Below, piece after piece: positions 37,829 through 45,010 of a stretch of 64,000 bases of DNA. The DNA comes from Tangfeifania diversioriginum. GTDB taxonomy: Bacteria > Bacteroidota > Bacteroidia > Bacteroidales > Prolixibacteraceae. Each line of letters begins with the position of its first letter. Positions within the stretch are counted from its first letter, which is position 1. Under the pieces are notes generated by a model that worked only from the letters and a program-made list of their open reading frames with translations, searched no databases and had not been told where the DNA came from. Position numbers and translations under genes: made by a program. The DNA is taken from assembly GCF_900141875.1 (NCBI RefSeq), contig NZ_FQZE01000008.1, positions 95,691 to 159,690 on the forward strand. The letters are read 5' to 3'.

Positions 37829-38104
37829 TGTAAATGTTGTAAATATTGTAAATCAAAAACTGTAATTGATTGATTGTGAGATGAATAGCAAAACAACCAA
37901 TGTAAATGTGCTTTTTACCCATTAATGGGCTTAACAATCTAACATTTAATGTTTTAAATTCTTTTTTGGCATATTTACAATATTTACATCGCAATAATAT
38001 GTAAAGTAACCTCTTTGTAAATGTTGTAAATGAGTTGTAAATGTATTTTATATTGATTTTCATTGAGTTACTATTTTATATTTACAATATTTACAGTATT
38101 TACA
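37829..38104. repeat. Iteron array, putative replication origin of the element
   Basis: The heptamer TGTAAAT occurs 11 times exactly, plus one TGTAAAG, in 276 bases. Forward copies start at 37829, 37838, 37847, 37901, 38016, 38025 and 38036; reverse copies (ATTTACA) at 37973, 37982, 38080, 38089 and 38098; the TGTAAAG is at 38000. Within clusters the spacing is 9 bases. Clusters alternate in orientation, so they also form inverted repeats. The array lies between the primase and helicase genes and overlaps the last helicase codons. Clustered iterons beside replication genes are the mark of an initiator-bound origin. No gene is present in the spacer. Confidence 0.75.
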
Positions 38105-39899
38105 TATTTATCTCTACTTCATTAATTGAATAACCGTTTTCAGAACTTTGCAGCCTGAATTGGTAACAGGAACCGAAATAAAAATCAGTATAGGCATCCC
38201 CTCTTTTCTTTTGAAGGTTTGGGATAAATGGCTGGTACGATTTTGAAGTGAGCAGCATCTTCAAACTGTTATGATCTAAAAACCGTTGCCCGTTATTTTT
38301 GCAGTACCTTACATATTCAGGAAAGATACCAGGTAGTTTAATTTGAAGGATTGGCTCCTTTGATTCATCCCACTTTATATTGAAGTGGCTGTTTTTCCGG
38401 TTGTCGCTAACTTCATCACGTTTATACTCAATCAGGTTTCCATGCTTAACCCCCCAGGCAAAAGCTGTCCAGAATATGGTAATCTCATCGGTTTGTTTTA
38501 GCAGCCGGTTCTGTTCAATGGCATTATCAACCACAATGTTGGTTATCTCATTGAAGGAAAAGGGCAATTGCAGTTTTTTGATTAATAGTTTGGCCGGTGT
38601 CAGTAACAGGGCAACGTGTTTTAAAGTACGTTCGGCAAAATCAGCCTTTATAATTTCCCGTATTTCCTTCATGTTTTCATCGAAGGTCTTTTTAAAATGC
38701 TTCCTGAAATGTTCCCGGTGCTGCAGGATGTCCGTTAAAACTTTCCCGAAACCTTTGTCGTGGTTCCGTTCCAATTCATCGAAAGCTTTGCGCTGTGCAT
38801 CGCTGAACTTGTTATTTTCAAAGTTCAGTAATACCATACGGGAAAGAACCGCTGTTTTTTGCGTAGGCAGGTGGTTGCCGTCCAGAATGATTGAAGATTT
38901 CACCATTGCTACCCTGGTTTTATTGTCGTTACTTTTTACACCCGTCGCCCTGCCGGAACCGTCGTAAGCCGTCAATAATAAATCCTGGTTGGCTTCATCG
39001 GTTTCCTGCGTGTATTCCTTCAGATAAAAAATACTGTTGTTCCGGCTGGCAATGGTCCGGGATAATCCTACCTGGGTAGCGTTGTTTAGCGGAATACCAA
39101 TGTAATCTTTTCCAAATAAACGGAGCAGGTTTTCAACCAGCGTTGTTTTGCCGGTTCCGTAGGCTCCAAACAGGAAAAGAAACGGGAAAAATCCTACCTG
39201 TTCAAAAACAATATCCCAGAAAACGGAGAGTATTAAATAAAGTATGGCAATTCCGCCGTTGGCTTCAAAAGCTTCAAAATACAATTTACTCCATTGCTCA
39301 AAATTTAGCTTTCCTTCGATGTAAATGAATTTACGTTCACCGTCAAAATCCGGGTTGTTAATGTGTGCCATTCCGAAAGCCGGTAAATAATACTTTTGTT
39401 TTTCATTGTCCGGATCATCGATAATACCCACATCGTTTACCTGCAGTATTTTATTTTTTGATGAAAAAACGGCATTGGCAAAAGAATAAATTTGATGTTC
39501 CTTATTCCAGCCCAAAGTATCAATTACATTTGCCTGGACTTCGAAATCCATCCAGTGCCCGAAAATCCGTTTTAGCTGATAATTGTTGCCAAAAAAAGTA
39601 CACTGCACACTTTTTAGAATTACCTCAAATGCATCCAGTTTCATTTCGGAGCTTTGTACTTCAACAATGTATTTTTCACCGGTGCGGCGTTGGATTTTTA
39701 TAATCCGCTTGCTGTTATTAGTTCCGTTAACCAGGTGGAAAAGACTTTGGGCCACAAAATTGGAAAGTTCAATTTTTACCGTCTTTTTTCCCTTCGCCTC
39801 TTTGGTGAAATATTTACTACCATAGATATAAAATCCGTATAGTTCCAGTTCTTCATCCGGGTTCTGGCTGTCGGGTATTTCTTCTTTCAGGTAATCCAT
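38100..39899 (-). CDS. P-loop ATPase, putative replicative helicase of the element
   Basis: 599 residues. An N-terminal domain of about 210 residues is of unknown fold. The ATPase core has Walker A GAYGTGKT at about 245-252, a probable Walker B near SIFYLKEYTQE (about 295), and arginine-finger-like downstream motifs (SSIILDGNHLP, TAVLSRMVLLNF). The layout fits the DUF927/P4-type superfamily 3-like helicases of phage satellites and plasmids. The C-terminal 150 residues may bind the origin. It is next to the iteron array and upstream of the primase gene. Confidence 0.75.
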   Translation of the reverse strand: MDYLKEEIPDSQNPDEELELYGFYIYGSKYFTKEAKGKKTVKIELSNFVAQSLFHLVNGTNNSKRIIKIQRRTGEKYIVEVQSSEMKLDAFEVILKSVQCTFFGNNYQLKRIFGHWMDFEVQANVIDTLGWNKEHQIYSFANAVFSSKNKILQVNDVGIIDDPDNEKQKYYLPAFGMAHINNPDFDGERKFIYIEGKLNFEQWSKLYFEAFEANGGIAILYLILSVFWDIVFEQVGFFPFLFLFGAYGTGKTTLVENLLRLFGKDYIGIPLNNATQVGLSRTIASRNNSIFYLKEYTQETDEANQDLLLTAYDGSGRATGVKSNDNKTRVAMVKSSIILDGNHLPTQKTAVLSRMVLLNFENNKFSDAQRKAFDELERNHDKGFGKVLTDILQHREHFRKHFKKTFDENMKEIREIIKADFAERTLKHVALLLTPAKLLIKKLQLPFSFNEITNIVVDNAIEQNRLLKQTDEITIFWTAFAWGVKHGNLIEYKRDEVSDNRKNSHFNIKWDESKEPILQIKLPGIFPEYVRYCKNNGQRFLDHNSLKMLLTSKSYQPFIPNLQKKRGDAYTDFYFGSCYQFRLQSSENGYSINEVEINM

Positions 39900-39902
39900 T
39901 TT

Positions 39903-40076
39903 TTATTTCACCTGTTTTTCATTCACCACTTTCCGGATCGCGATCCGGATAAAATCTGTAATGGTAATTTCTTCCTTTTGGCAGTACTGATCCAAAGCGG
40001 CCCGTTCATCTTTTGAAAGCCGGATTCCGATTCTCAGTGTTTTCTTTCGTACTTGTTTTAAATCGATATTTTCCAT
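39903..40076 (-). CDS. Short ribbon-helix-helix protein
   Basis: 57 residues from ATG 40076 to TAA, ending 3 bases before the helicase start. The sequence (RIGIRLSKDERAALDQYCQK, then EEITITDFIRIAIRKVV) has the strand-helix-helix pattern of RHH proteins, close in type to the N-terminus of the RHH gene at 34430. It may autoregulate the replication operon or act as an origin-binding accessory factor. Confidence 0.75.
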   Translation of the reverse strand: MENIDLKQVRKKTLRIGIRLSKDERAALDQYCQKEEITITDFIRIAIRKVVNEKQVK

Positions 40077-40170
40077 TTGTGTAAATTTTTGTTACCGCAA
40101 TTTTTACATTTTGCGTTACAACCGAAAGGACAAAAAAAGAGGACTGTTTTTTCTCTTTTGTAATCCATTA

Positions 40171-40404
40171 TTATTGGTCCGAAATTTTACTGAAAATCAA
40201 ATTCAACGGACTTTTCCGACAATTACTAATTTCGCTTTTATCGGGTTTAAATACAGTCAACTCATTATCCTTTGTCACTACAGCTATTGCATTGCCAGTT
40301 TCATCGCGAATTATAAACTTTACTAAACCCCGTTGCTCCATTAAGCTAACAAGTTCATTATTGGTTAATTTTCCCAACAGCTCTTTTTTGTATTCTTCGT
40401 TCAT
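40171..40404 (-). CDS. Small unknown element protein
   Basis: 77 residues (MNEEYKKELLGKLTNNELVS at the start), with a possible helical N-terminal half and beta-strand second half (VKFIIRDETGNAIAVVTKD). No domain recognised. It lies in the row of small early genes between the switch and the helicase. Confidence 0.5.
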   Translation of the reverse strand: MNEEYKKELLGKLTNNELVSLMEQRGLVKFIIRDETGNAIAVVTKDNELTVFKPDKSEISNCRKSPLNLIFSKISDQ

Positions 40405-40442
40405 GATTCTGATTTTTAATGATTAATAATTGTAGTTGTGGG

Positions 40443-40787
40443 TTATTTCGAAACTTTCATTTTTGAGGGATTGGGCTTTTCTTTCAGGTTTTCAGGTAAT
40501 AGCTCCTTTACCCACTCCCTAAGCTGTTTCATTTCGGCTTTCATTTTCGCGTTTTCTGTGAGCAGTTCGCGTTCTTTTTCGGTCTGGTTCCGAGTCTCAT
40601 CCTGCTCCGCTGCATAATCTTGTTTGATGTTTTCAATTAGTGATTCGAGTTCGTTTAGGAACCCAAGTACACCGAGCATTTTTTGCTCCTGTTGGGCAAT
40701 TAAACCTACATCGATAAGACTGCGGTACGCGTCGTTAAAACGGCTGTGGTCAAATTCGCTTAAATCTCCAATGGTTACTTTTTTCAT
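40443..40787 (-). CDS. Small coiled-coil element protein
   Basis: 114 residues. The last two thirds are a strongly charged helix with heptad-like spacing (QTEKERELLTENAKMKAEMK near 68-90). No recognised family. It lies in the early small-gene row. Confidence 0.5.
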   Translation of the reverse strand: MKKVTIGDLSEFDHSRFNDAYRSLIDVGLIAQQEQKMLGVLGFLNELESLIENIKQDYAAEQDETRNQTEKERELLTENAKMKAEMKQLREWVKELLPENLKEKPNPSKMKVSK

Positions 40788-40816
40788 TTTCTTAAATTTT
40801 TAGAGGTGAATAATTA

Positions 40817-41032
40817 TTATTTGCTTGTGGTTTCTGCTGTTTGTTCAGCGTCATGGATGAGTTGTTCGACTATCATTCGCATGTCCTTAAACTGCTGCAT
40901 GGCTTCAAAAAACCAGTCTTTCGGGTCTTCGTGCCCCAGGGCAACGTGGAGTAAATAATTTTCCAGGCGATCCATGTTTTTGGTGTCTTCTTTCAAGCCC
41001 TCGATTCCGCAAAGTGAAAATTCTACTTTCAT
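40817..41032 (-). CDS. Small unknown element protein
   Basis: 71 residues, acidic and helical (LENYLLHVALGHEDPKDWFF, then QLIHDAEQTAE). No recognised domain; part of the early small-gene row downstream of the excisionase-like gene. Confidence 0.5.
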   Translation of the reverse strand: MKVEFSLCGIEGLKEDTKNMDRLENYLLHVALGHEDPKDWFFEAMQQFKDMRMIVEQLIHDAEQTAETTSK

Positions 41033-41066
41033 GATTTTAATTTTTAAATTATTGGTAATAAATTGG

Positions 41067-41342
41067 TTACAAATTCTCGTTTTTAATCACTTCAATGAGT
41101 TCCTGTTTAAGGAACCACTTCTTTTGCCCGATACCATGCTGTTTAACTAATCCGCGCTTGACGTAATTATACATCGTTTGGTAGCTCACTCCCATAAATT
41201 TAGCTGCCTGCCGGCGTGTGAGGCGTTGTTCCGGGTCGGTTGCCGGTGGTTTTGGCTGGCTGGCTGTGTGCTCATCCAGAATTTTCTGTAACCCTGCAGC
41301 AATTTCATCTGCAGTGGTGTAAATCATTATTTTTTCTTCCAT
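41067..41342 (-). CDS. Excisionase-like helix-turn-helix protein
   Basis: 91 residues. The C-terminal half (LTRRQAAKFMGVSYQTMYNY, then VKRGLVKQHGIGQKKWFLKQ) is a MerR/excisionase-type winged helix (HTH_17). Such proteins in Bacteroidota elements either direct excision with the integrase or control early genes. It is the second gene after the Cro-like regulator on the early transcript. Confidence 0.8.
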   Translation of the reverse strand: MEEKIMIYTTADEIAAGLQKILDEHTASQPKPPATDPEQRLTRRQAAKFMGVSYQTMYNYVKRGLVKQHGIGQKKWFLKQELIEVIKNENL

Positions 41343-41351
41343 AGCGTTTGA

Positions 41352-41552
41352 CTAAAAAAGTTCGGTAACTTCGATTTCGAAATAGTCGGCAATAGCTTTT
41401 GCCTCGCTTAAAGTAGGTTCAACTTGCCCTCTGTAGATTTGTGCCCATCTACGGTTGTTAATTCCAACATGGGCGTAAAACTCAGGGCTGGGTTTAAACA
41501 CAAAACATTTGTGTTCCTGGTTTGAAATAATTTCGCTTATTTTTGACATCAT
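41352..41552 (-). CDS. Cro-like XRE-family regulator
   Basis: About 66 residues from the double ATG at 41552/41549 (MMSKISEII). The frame is open further upstream, but that stretch crosses the promoter region. The HTH is in VGINNRRWAQIYRGQVEPTL, about residues 28-47. Divergent from the repressor gene 41702-42394, it takes the place of Cro in a lysogeny-type switch. It is followed by the excisionase-like gene after 9 bases. Confidence 0.75.
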   Translation of the reverse strand: MMSKISEIISNQEHKCFVFKPSPEFYAHVGINNRRWAQIYRGQVEPTLSEAKAIADYFEIEVTELF

Positions 41553-41574
41553 TTTTAAATTTATAAAATTTACA

Positions 41575-41660
41575 TTCAGATAACTGAAAACAAATTTAAG
41601 AATTATAAAATAATATTCAAGTATTCTGAAACAAATTTTTATTAACATTGAATTGTTAAT
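41575..41660. promoter_or_regulatory. Operator/promoter region of the divergent switch
   Basis: Two palindromes are visible: TTCAG-ATAA-CTGAA (41575-41588) and ATTAACA-TTGAAT-TGTTAAT (41641-41660). Leftward, TAAATTTG (complement of 41591-41598) preceded after 19 bases by CTTG fits a Bacteroidota promoter for the Cro-like gene, with the first palindrome over its start site. The second palindrome lies upstream of the rightward repressor promoter. Confidence 0.6.
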
Positions 41661-41689
41661 GTATATGTTTAAGTAATTTCAAAAAATCT

Positions 41690-41697
41690 TAAATTTG
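41690..41697 (+). promoter_or_regulatory. -7 element of the repressor promoter, only 4 bases before the start codon
   Basis: TAAATTTG fits the Bacteroidota -7 consensus; a GTTT lies 19 bases upstream (41667-41670), a partial -33 match. The repressor ATG begins at 41702, so transcription would start about at the start codon and the mRNA would be leaderless or nearly so. Confidence 0.5.
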
Positions 41698-41701
41698 CTT
41701 T

Positions 41702-42394
41702 ATGGAAAAGCTAAATGAGAAGTTAAAACGTCTGCGAAAGCAAAAGGGAATAAGTCAAAAACAAATTTCTGATAATGCCGGCATTTCCATAGCAGCATAT
41801 TCTAATATTGAAAGTGGAACATCAAAAAGTATTTCTATTGAGGTTGGAAAAGGTATTGCACGCGCTTTAGATATTCCGTTTGTAGAATTATTTGAGATTG
41901 AAAATTCTAAATTGGTTACCCCAGAGTTGGAAAGTCAGTTAAAAAAATATGAGAAAAGAATAAATGAGTTGGAAGATACTGTTGAAAAAAATAATAAACT
42001 CATCAAATATTTAGAGAAGGAAAACAGGGATTTATACTGGAAAAAATCAGGACTTGAAATAAGAGATGAGTTAAAAACAATAGCTCAACTTAAAATAAAG
42101 ATTGAAAACGCTGAAAATAAAATAGAAAAAGGTGCGTTTACTAATGCTCTTGAAATTAACATTGATATCTTAAAATCCAACATTGATGAAATTTATTCAT
42201 CTGGTTATTTTTCAAAATTCGATATTCTGCAAATCATATTAGAATATGATGAAGAGTCTTATGATTTGTACGAAAAGGGTGATAATTTTGTTGAGAACTG
42301 GACCAAATATCTAAACCAATTTTTCGAAATAAGTTTAGAAAAGGTAAATAAGTTCTTAGCAGTTTATGAAGAGAAAGCCTCCCGCTCCGGCTAA
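41702..42394 (+). CDS. XRE-family repressor with coiled-coil region
   Basis: 230 residues, the only element gene on the plus strand. The N-terminal Cro/C1-type helix-turn-helix covers about residues 5-62 (LRKQKGISQKQISDNAGISI). A coiled coil follows (about 75-115), then a helical C-terminal part with no recognised peptidase site, so an S24/LexA-type self-cleavage is not evident. It probably keeps the element silent. If so, derepression would need another trigger, for example a helper-phage protein. Confidence 0.85.
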   Translation: MEKLNEKLKRLRKQKGISQKQISDNAGISIAAYSNIESGTSKSISIEVGKGIARALDIPFVELFEIENSKLVTPELESQLKKYEKRINELEDTVEKNNKLIKYLEKENRDLYWKKSGLEIRDELKTIAQLKIKIENAENKIEKGAFTNALEINIDILKSNIDEIYSSGYFSKFDILQIILEYDEESYDLYEKGDNFVENWTKYLNQFFEISLEKVNKFLAVYEEKASRSG

Positions 42395-42397
42395 CAA

Positions 42398-42975
42398 TCA
42401 ACCATTTTCAAATGTCCCGCAAACAGGACAAGACGCAGATAAATTTTCTTAGGATTTAGAAATCAAACACTTAGCTGTTTTTGTGCGTGCCGGTGGCAAA
42501 AACTGATCATCATTTTTTAAAATTTTGTCCGTGTTTTGTCCCCTACAAAAGGGACAATTCACGATATTTTTTTTTAACGCGCTGTTACTGATTGGTTTCC
42601 GGCGGTGGTATTGCTGCAGTTGGTTCAAATTGGCAGTTGGTTGTTGCGTGGTTCGGGTGTAATTGGTGGGAGAGGTTCCGGCAGGTTGTCTGCGATTTGT
42701 AGGTTTAAGAAACTTCATTTTGCAGATAAATTTTTTTGGCCCCTTAGAATCAACACGTTGTAAACTCTTTATTTTGTCCCCCAGAAAAGGGACAAAACGT
42801 AGATATTTTTTTTAATGTGCTGTTGTTGAATGATTTCCGGCGGTGGTATTGCTGCAGTTGGTTCAAATTGGCAGTTGGTTGTTGCGTGGTTTGGGTGTAA
42901 TTGGTGGGAGAGGCTCCGGCAGGTTGTCTACAATTTGTAGGTTAAAAAAACTTCATTTTGTGGATATTTTTTTCA
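42398..42975 (-). repeat. Decayed tandem duplication of a small-protein gene
   Basis: Two copies of a segment of about 165 bases (42575-42740 and 42812-42975) are near-identical at the DNA level. A third, partial copy ends at 42398-42440. On the minus strand the better copy (42449-42718) reads MKFLKPTNRRQPAG and later CPFCRGQN; the right copy reads MKFF-stop-PTNCRQPAG and later CPFSGGQN; the left remnant reads SASCPVCGTFENG-stop in the same frame as the better copy. The CPxCxG motif is zinc-ribbon-like. The copies carry stops and look like decaying duplicates. Confidence 0.7.
42449..42718 (-). CDS. Small Cys-motif protein, best copy of the tandem repeat
   Basis: 89 residues, unrecognised; rich in Gln, Asn, Thr and Pro, with one CPFC pair. 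It may be a real small gene or merely the copy that has kept its frame. The duplicate 240 bases to the right is interrupted after codon 4. Confidence 0.35.
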   Translation of the reverse strand: MKFLKPTNRRQPAGTSPTNYTRTTQQPTANLNQLQQYHRRKPISNSALKKNIVNCPFCRGQNTDKILKNDDQFLPPARTKTAKCLISKS

Positions 42976-43029
42976 ATTGGCTGTATTATAGTGGGTTGCA
43001 AGAAAAGCGCAGGTAAAAAGCAGTATTTG

Positions 43030-43150
43030 AGCAAAAAAAGAGGGCGCAAATCTACCTGGTAGTTTCACGCCCCGGCGGTCGTCCGCCTGTTTCGTCCCCG
43101 GCTCAAAGGTAATAAAAAAGCACCGGGTTCCGGGCCCGGTGCTTTCAGTG
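43030..43150 (-). ncRNA. Candidate structured small RNA
   Basis: On the minus strand three hairpins follow one another: a GC-rich stem (AAAGCACCGGG with CCCGGTGCTTT, 43117-43145 on the plus strand), GGCGG-ACGA-CCGCC (43074-43087), and GGGCG...CGCCC (43042-43073) enclosing CTACCAGGTAG, directly followed by TCTTTTTTT. The last has the form of an intrinsic terminator. There is no open frame across it. It could be a small RNA of about 110 nt or two terminators in a row; the GC content is clearly above that of the surroundings. Confidence 0.5.
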
Positions 43151-43423
43151 GTTCATCGGAAATTACGGCTTTAATTTCGATACACTAATATACACATATT
43201 GTTTCCAAATGAAAGGAAATGAACTATCTACTAATCAGGGGATAGTTTCCGGCAACTATTTGCTATTGAGCAAACAGTTCAACTATATGCTGAACGGCAT
43301 ACGGTTGGATGAGAACCGGCCGGTTCAACTGTTGGCTGTACTGCCAATGGTTGGAAGTTTGCCAGGTGACCTGTATTGGTTGTGTAGCCAACGCAGATTT
43401 TAAAAATTCAGTACCCAAAAGTT

Positions 43424-43678
43424 TTAATAATGGTACCTGCATTGAGCAATGTAAAGCACGTTGTTTTCAACCTTGTAAACAAGGCGGTGTTCGCCTGTTA
43501 TTCTCCGGCTCCAAAACCCCGAAAAATTTTCTTTCAGGGGTTCCGGTTTTCCGGTTCCGGTGAAGGGTGTCCGCTGGCATTCTTTAATAAGCCGGTTAAT
43601 TTTTTTCAGTGTTTTTTTGTCGTTGGTCAGCCAGTACTGGTAATCTTCCCAGGCGGACCGGTCCCAAAATATATCCAT
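43424..43678 (-). CDS. yoeB: YoeB/Txe-family toxin
   Basis: 84 residues, the family's normal size. It is a RelE-superfamily ribosome-dependent mRNA endonuclease. Conserved parts are IFWDRSAWEDYQYW at the start, LIKECQRTPFTGTGKPEPLK, and the catalytic end SRRITGEHRLVYKVENN, then CRYHY with the terminal His-Tyr. It follows its antitoxin by 5 bases. Confidence 0.93.
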   Translation of the reverse strand: MDIFWDRSAWEDYQYWLTNDKKTLKKINRLIKECQRTPFTGTGKPEPLKENFSGFWSRRITGEHRLVYKVENNVLYIAQCRYHY

Positions 43679-43683
43679 GCCGG

Positions 43684-43941
43684 TTAATCTTCAATGAGGT
43701 TGTGTTCAGTTAAATGCTGTTTTTTATTGATATTATCCACGGCCTTTTCAAGCCTTTGGCGGTTGGCTTTGCTTTTGGTAAGGTGTAGCGTTTCCTGCAT
43801 CGAATTGTATTCGCTTAACGACATCATTACAACACTCCGGTTCTTTGGCCGGTGAACAATCAGCATTTCTTCGTTATCGGTTACAGTGTCGAGGTTATTC
43901 TTTAAATTTTGTCTCAATTCTGAATAGTTAACTGCTTTCAT
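43684..43941 (-). CDS. yefM: YefM/Phd-family antitoxin
   Basis: 85 residues. The N-terminal Phd/YefM fold (VNYSELRQNLKNNLDTVTD, IVHRPKNRSVVMMSLSEYNS) binds the operator; the acidic C-terminal tail would wrap the YoeB toxin encoded immediately downstream. Gene order antitoxin-toxin is usual. Confidence 0.93.
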   Translation of the reverse strand: MKAVNYSELRQNLKNNLDTVTDNEEMLIVHRPKNRSVVMMSLSEYNSMQETLHLTKSKANRQRLEKAVDNINKKQHLTEHNLIED

Positions 43942-44077
43942 TATCTGTTGTTTTTGTTTCGTACAAAATTAAGTACTTTTTTGTAATTCCCTGTTATTCC
44001 AGGTTATTTTTTTGAGTACCGGCCGGTTGATCCGTTGTCTGTTTTGGCAATGGTTGGAAGATTCCCAGGTGTTCAAC

Positions 44078-44135
44078 TATGGAGATGATCTCCATAATTG
44101 AAAAGAGGCAGGATTTTATATTTCCTGCCTCTTTT
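44078..44135 (-). terminator. Terminator downstream of higA, with a second small palindrome
   Basis: AAAAGAGGCAGGA (44101-44113) and TCCTGCCTCTTTT (44123-44135) form a perfect 13-pair stem with a T run in both directions. Next to it, TATGGAGA-TGA-TCTCCATA (44078-44096) is a second perfect palindrome. The first ends the higBA transcript; the second may be an operator for yefM-yoeB. Confidence 0.8.
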
Positions 44136-44171
44136 GGGTTGCACTCATTTGTGGTGGTATATGTAATAACC

Positions 44172-44621
44172 TCAAACGGCCATTTTTTTATTCATGCTTT
44201 TGGGTGTGTTCATAAGGCTGGCATTTTTGTAATGCCGGTTTAATTTATTGGTTAATTTGTACGGCCGGTTAAAAGCTTCCTGGTTCATATTAAAATGTGC
44301 TGAAAGTTTCCGGATCGTTTCTTTCGATAAACCTTTTTGGCAATTCAGAATTTTTGAAACCGTACCTTTCGACAAACCTAAAATATTGGCCAAATCCACT
44401 GCTTTGAGGTTGTTTTCTTCCATTAACGATTTTAGCAGTTCAATTGGTGTGTGTGGGTTAAAAGAGGTGTTTTCTTCATCCCATTTTTCAATTAGCAAGG
44501 TCAGTAAATCAATTTCATCTGCTGCAGCTTCGTTATCGTTTTCCAGTAATTTTTCCAGGATGTTGCAATACGCTTTATATTGTTCATCTGTTTTTATTAC
44601 GGTATATTTCAATGCTTCCAT
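44172..44621 (-). CDS. higA: HigA-type antitoxin
   Basis: About 149 residues from ATG 44621 (MEALKYTVIKTDEQYKAYC). The C-terminal half holds a Cro/C1 helix-turn-helix (LKAVDLANILGLSKGTVSKIL near 80-100, key Ala-Leu-Gly-Ser pattern). The N-terminal half with the Asp/Glu-rich helix is typical of HigA proteins paired with HigB. It follows higB by 10 bases, the inverted toxin-first order that is normal for hig loci. Confidence 0.9.
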   Translation of the reverse strand: MEALKYTVIKTDEQYKAYCNILEKLLENDNEAAADEIDLLTLLIEKWDEENTSFNPHTPIELLKSLMEENNLKAVDLANILGLSKGTVSKILNCQKGLSKETIRKLSAHFNMNQEAFNRPYKLTNKLNRHYKNASLMNTPKSMNKKMAV

Positions 44622-44631
44622 ATTTCTGTTT

Positions 44632-44964
44632 TTAATAATTTTCAACTGTAAATTGGTTCCCGTTTTTACACAGGCTGGTATATTCAGCATGTGTTCCAAT
44701 CCATTTAATAAATAAATGCACCTGGCTTTTTCCGAAATAATATTTGCAAATTAACCGGTATTTGTTGCCGGCAATATTAAATACTACCCGGTTTGAACTT
44801 TTACCCAGGATATCGGCACTGTTAAAAGTTGTAACAATGTCCTGGGGTTTATTCCAGTTGGCATATTTTATTATTTGCACCCAGCTATTGAAAGGCCCTT
44901 TGTTCAGGCTGTTTTCTTTAGTGAATGCCTCAATGGTTGCTTGCTTAATTAAATGAACTTTCAT
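44632..44964 (-). CDS. higB: HigB-type toxin (mRNA interferase)
   Basis: 110 residues of the HigB_toxin family: FNSWVQIIKYANWNKPQDI near residue 25, ADILGKSSNRVVFNIAGNKY near 50, and RLICKYYFGKSQVHLFIKWI, then GTHAEY near 70-93, which hold the conserved active-site His and Lys region. It cleaves mRNA on the ribosome unless bound by HigA. It lies 47 bases downstream of the integrase gene. Confidence 0.92.
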   Translation of the reverse strand: MKVHLIKQATIEAFTKENSLNKGPFNSWVQIIKYANWNKPQDIVTTFNSADILGKSSNRVVFNIAGNKYRLICKYYFGKSQVHLFIKWIGTHAEYTSLCKNGNQFTVENY

Positions 44965-45010
44965 TGTTTATAGCGCAAATATATTAAAAAAGTTTCACAA
45001 AAGGAAACAT

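Larger units (their letters stand above)
43315..44071. repeat. Imperfect direct repeat flanking the YefM/YoeB pair
   Basis: The segment 43315-43379 (ACCGGCCGGTTCAACTG, then AATGGTTGGAAG and CCAGGTG) recurs, diverged, at 44018-44071 (ACCGGCCGGTT, AATGGTTGGAAG, CCCAGGTG) in the same orientation. The toxin-antitoxin genes lie between. The repeats may mark insertion or deletion of the module. The stretch 43151-43423 otherwise holds no convincing gene. Confidence 0.5.

Noticed and set aside
37800..38063. Open frame of 87 codons between primase and helicase
   Set aside because: It runs through the iteron array, and its Tyr/Lys/Asn-rich composition simply reflects the repeats.
42411..42799. Three TGTCC...GGACA inverted repeats in the decayed-repeat region, first taken for operators or RNA hairpins
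   Set aside because: They coincide with the codons of the repeated CPxCxG motif in each gene copy, so coding explains them better.
43209..43403. Open frame of 64 codons on the plus strand in the element
   Set aside because: It lies over the left copy of the direct repeat flanking the toxin-antitoxin pair, has no family similarity, and points against all neighbours.
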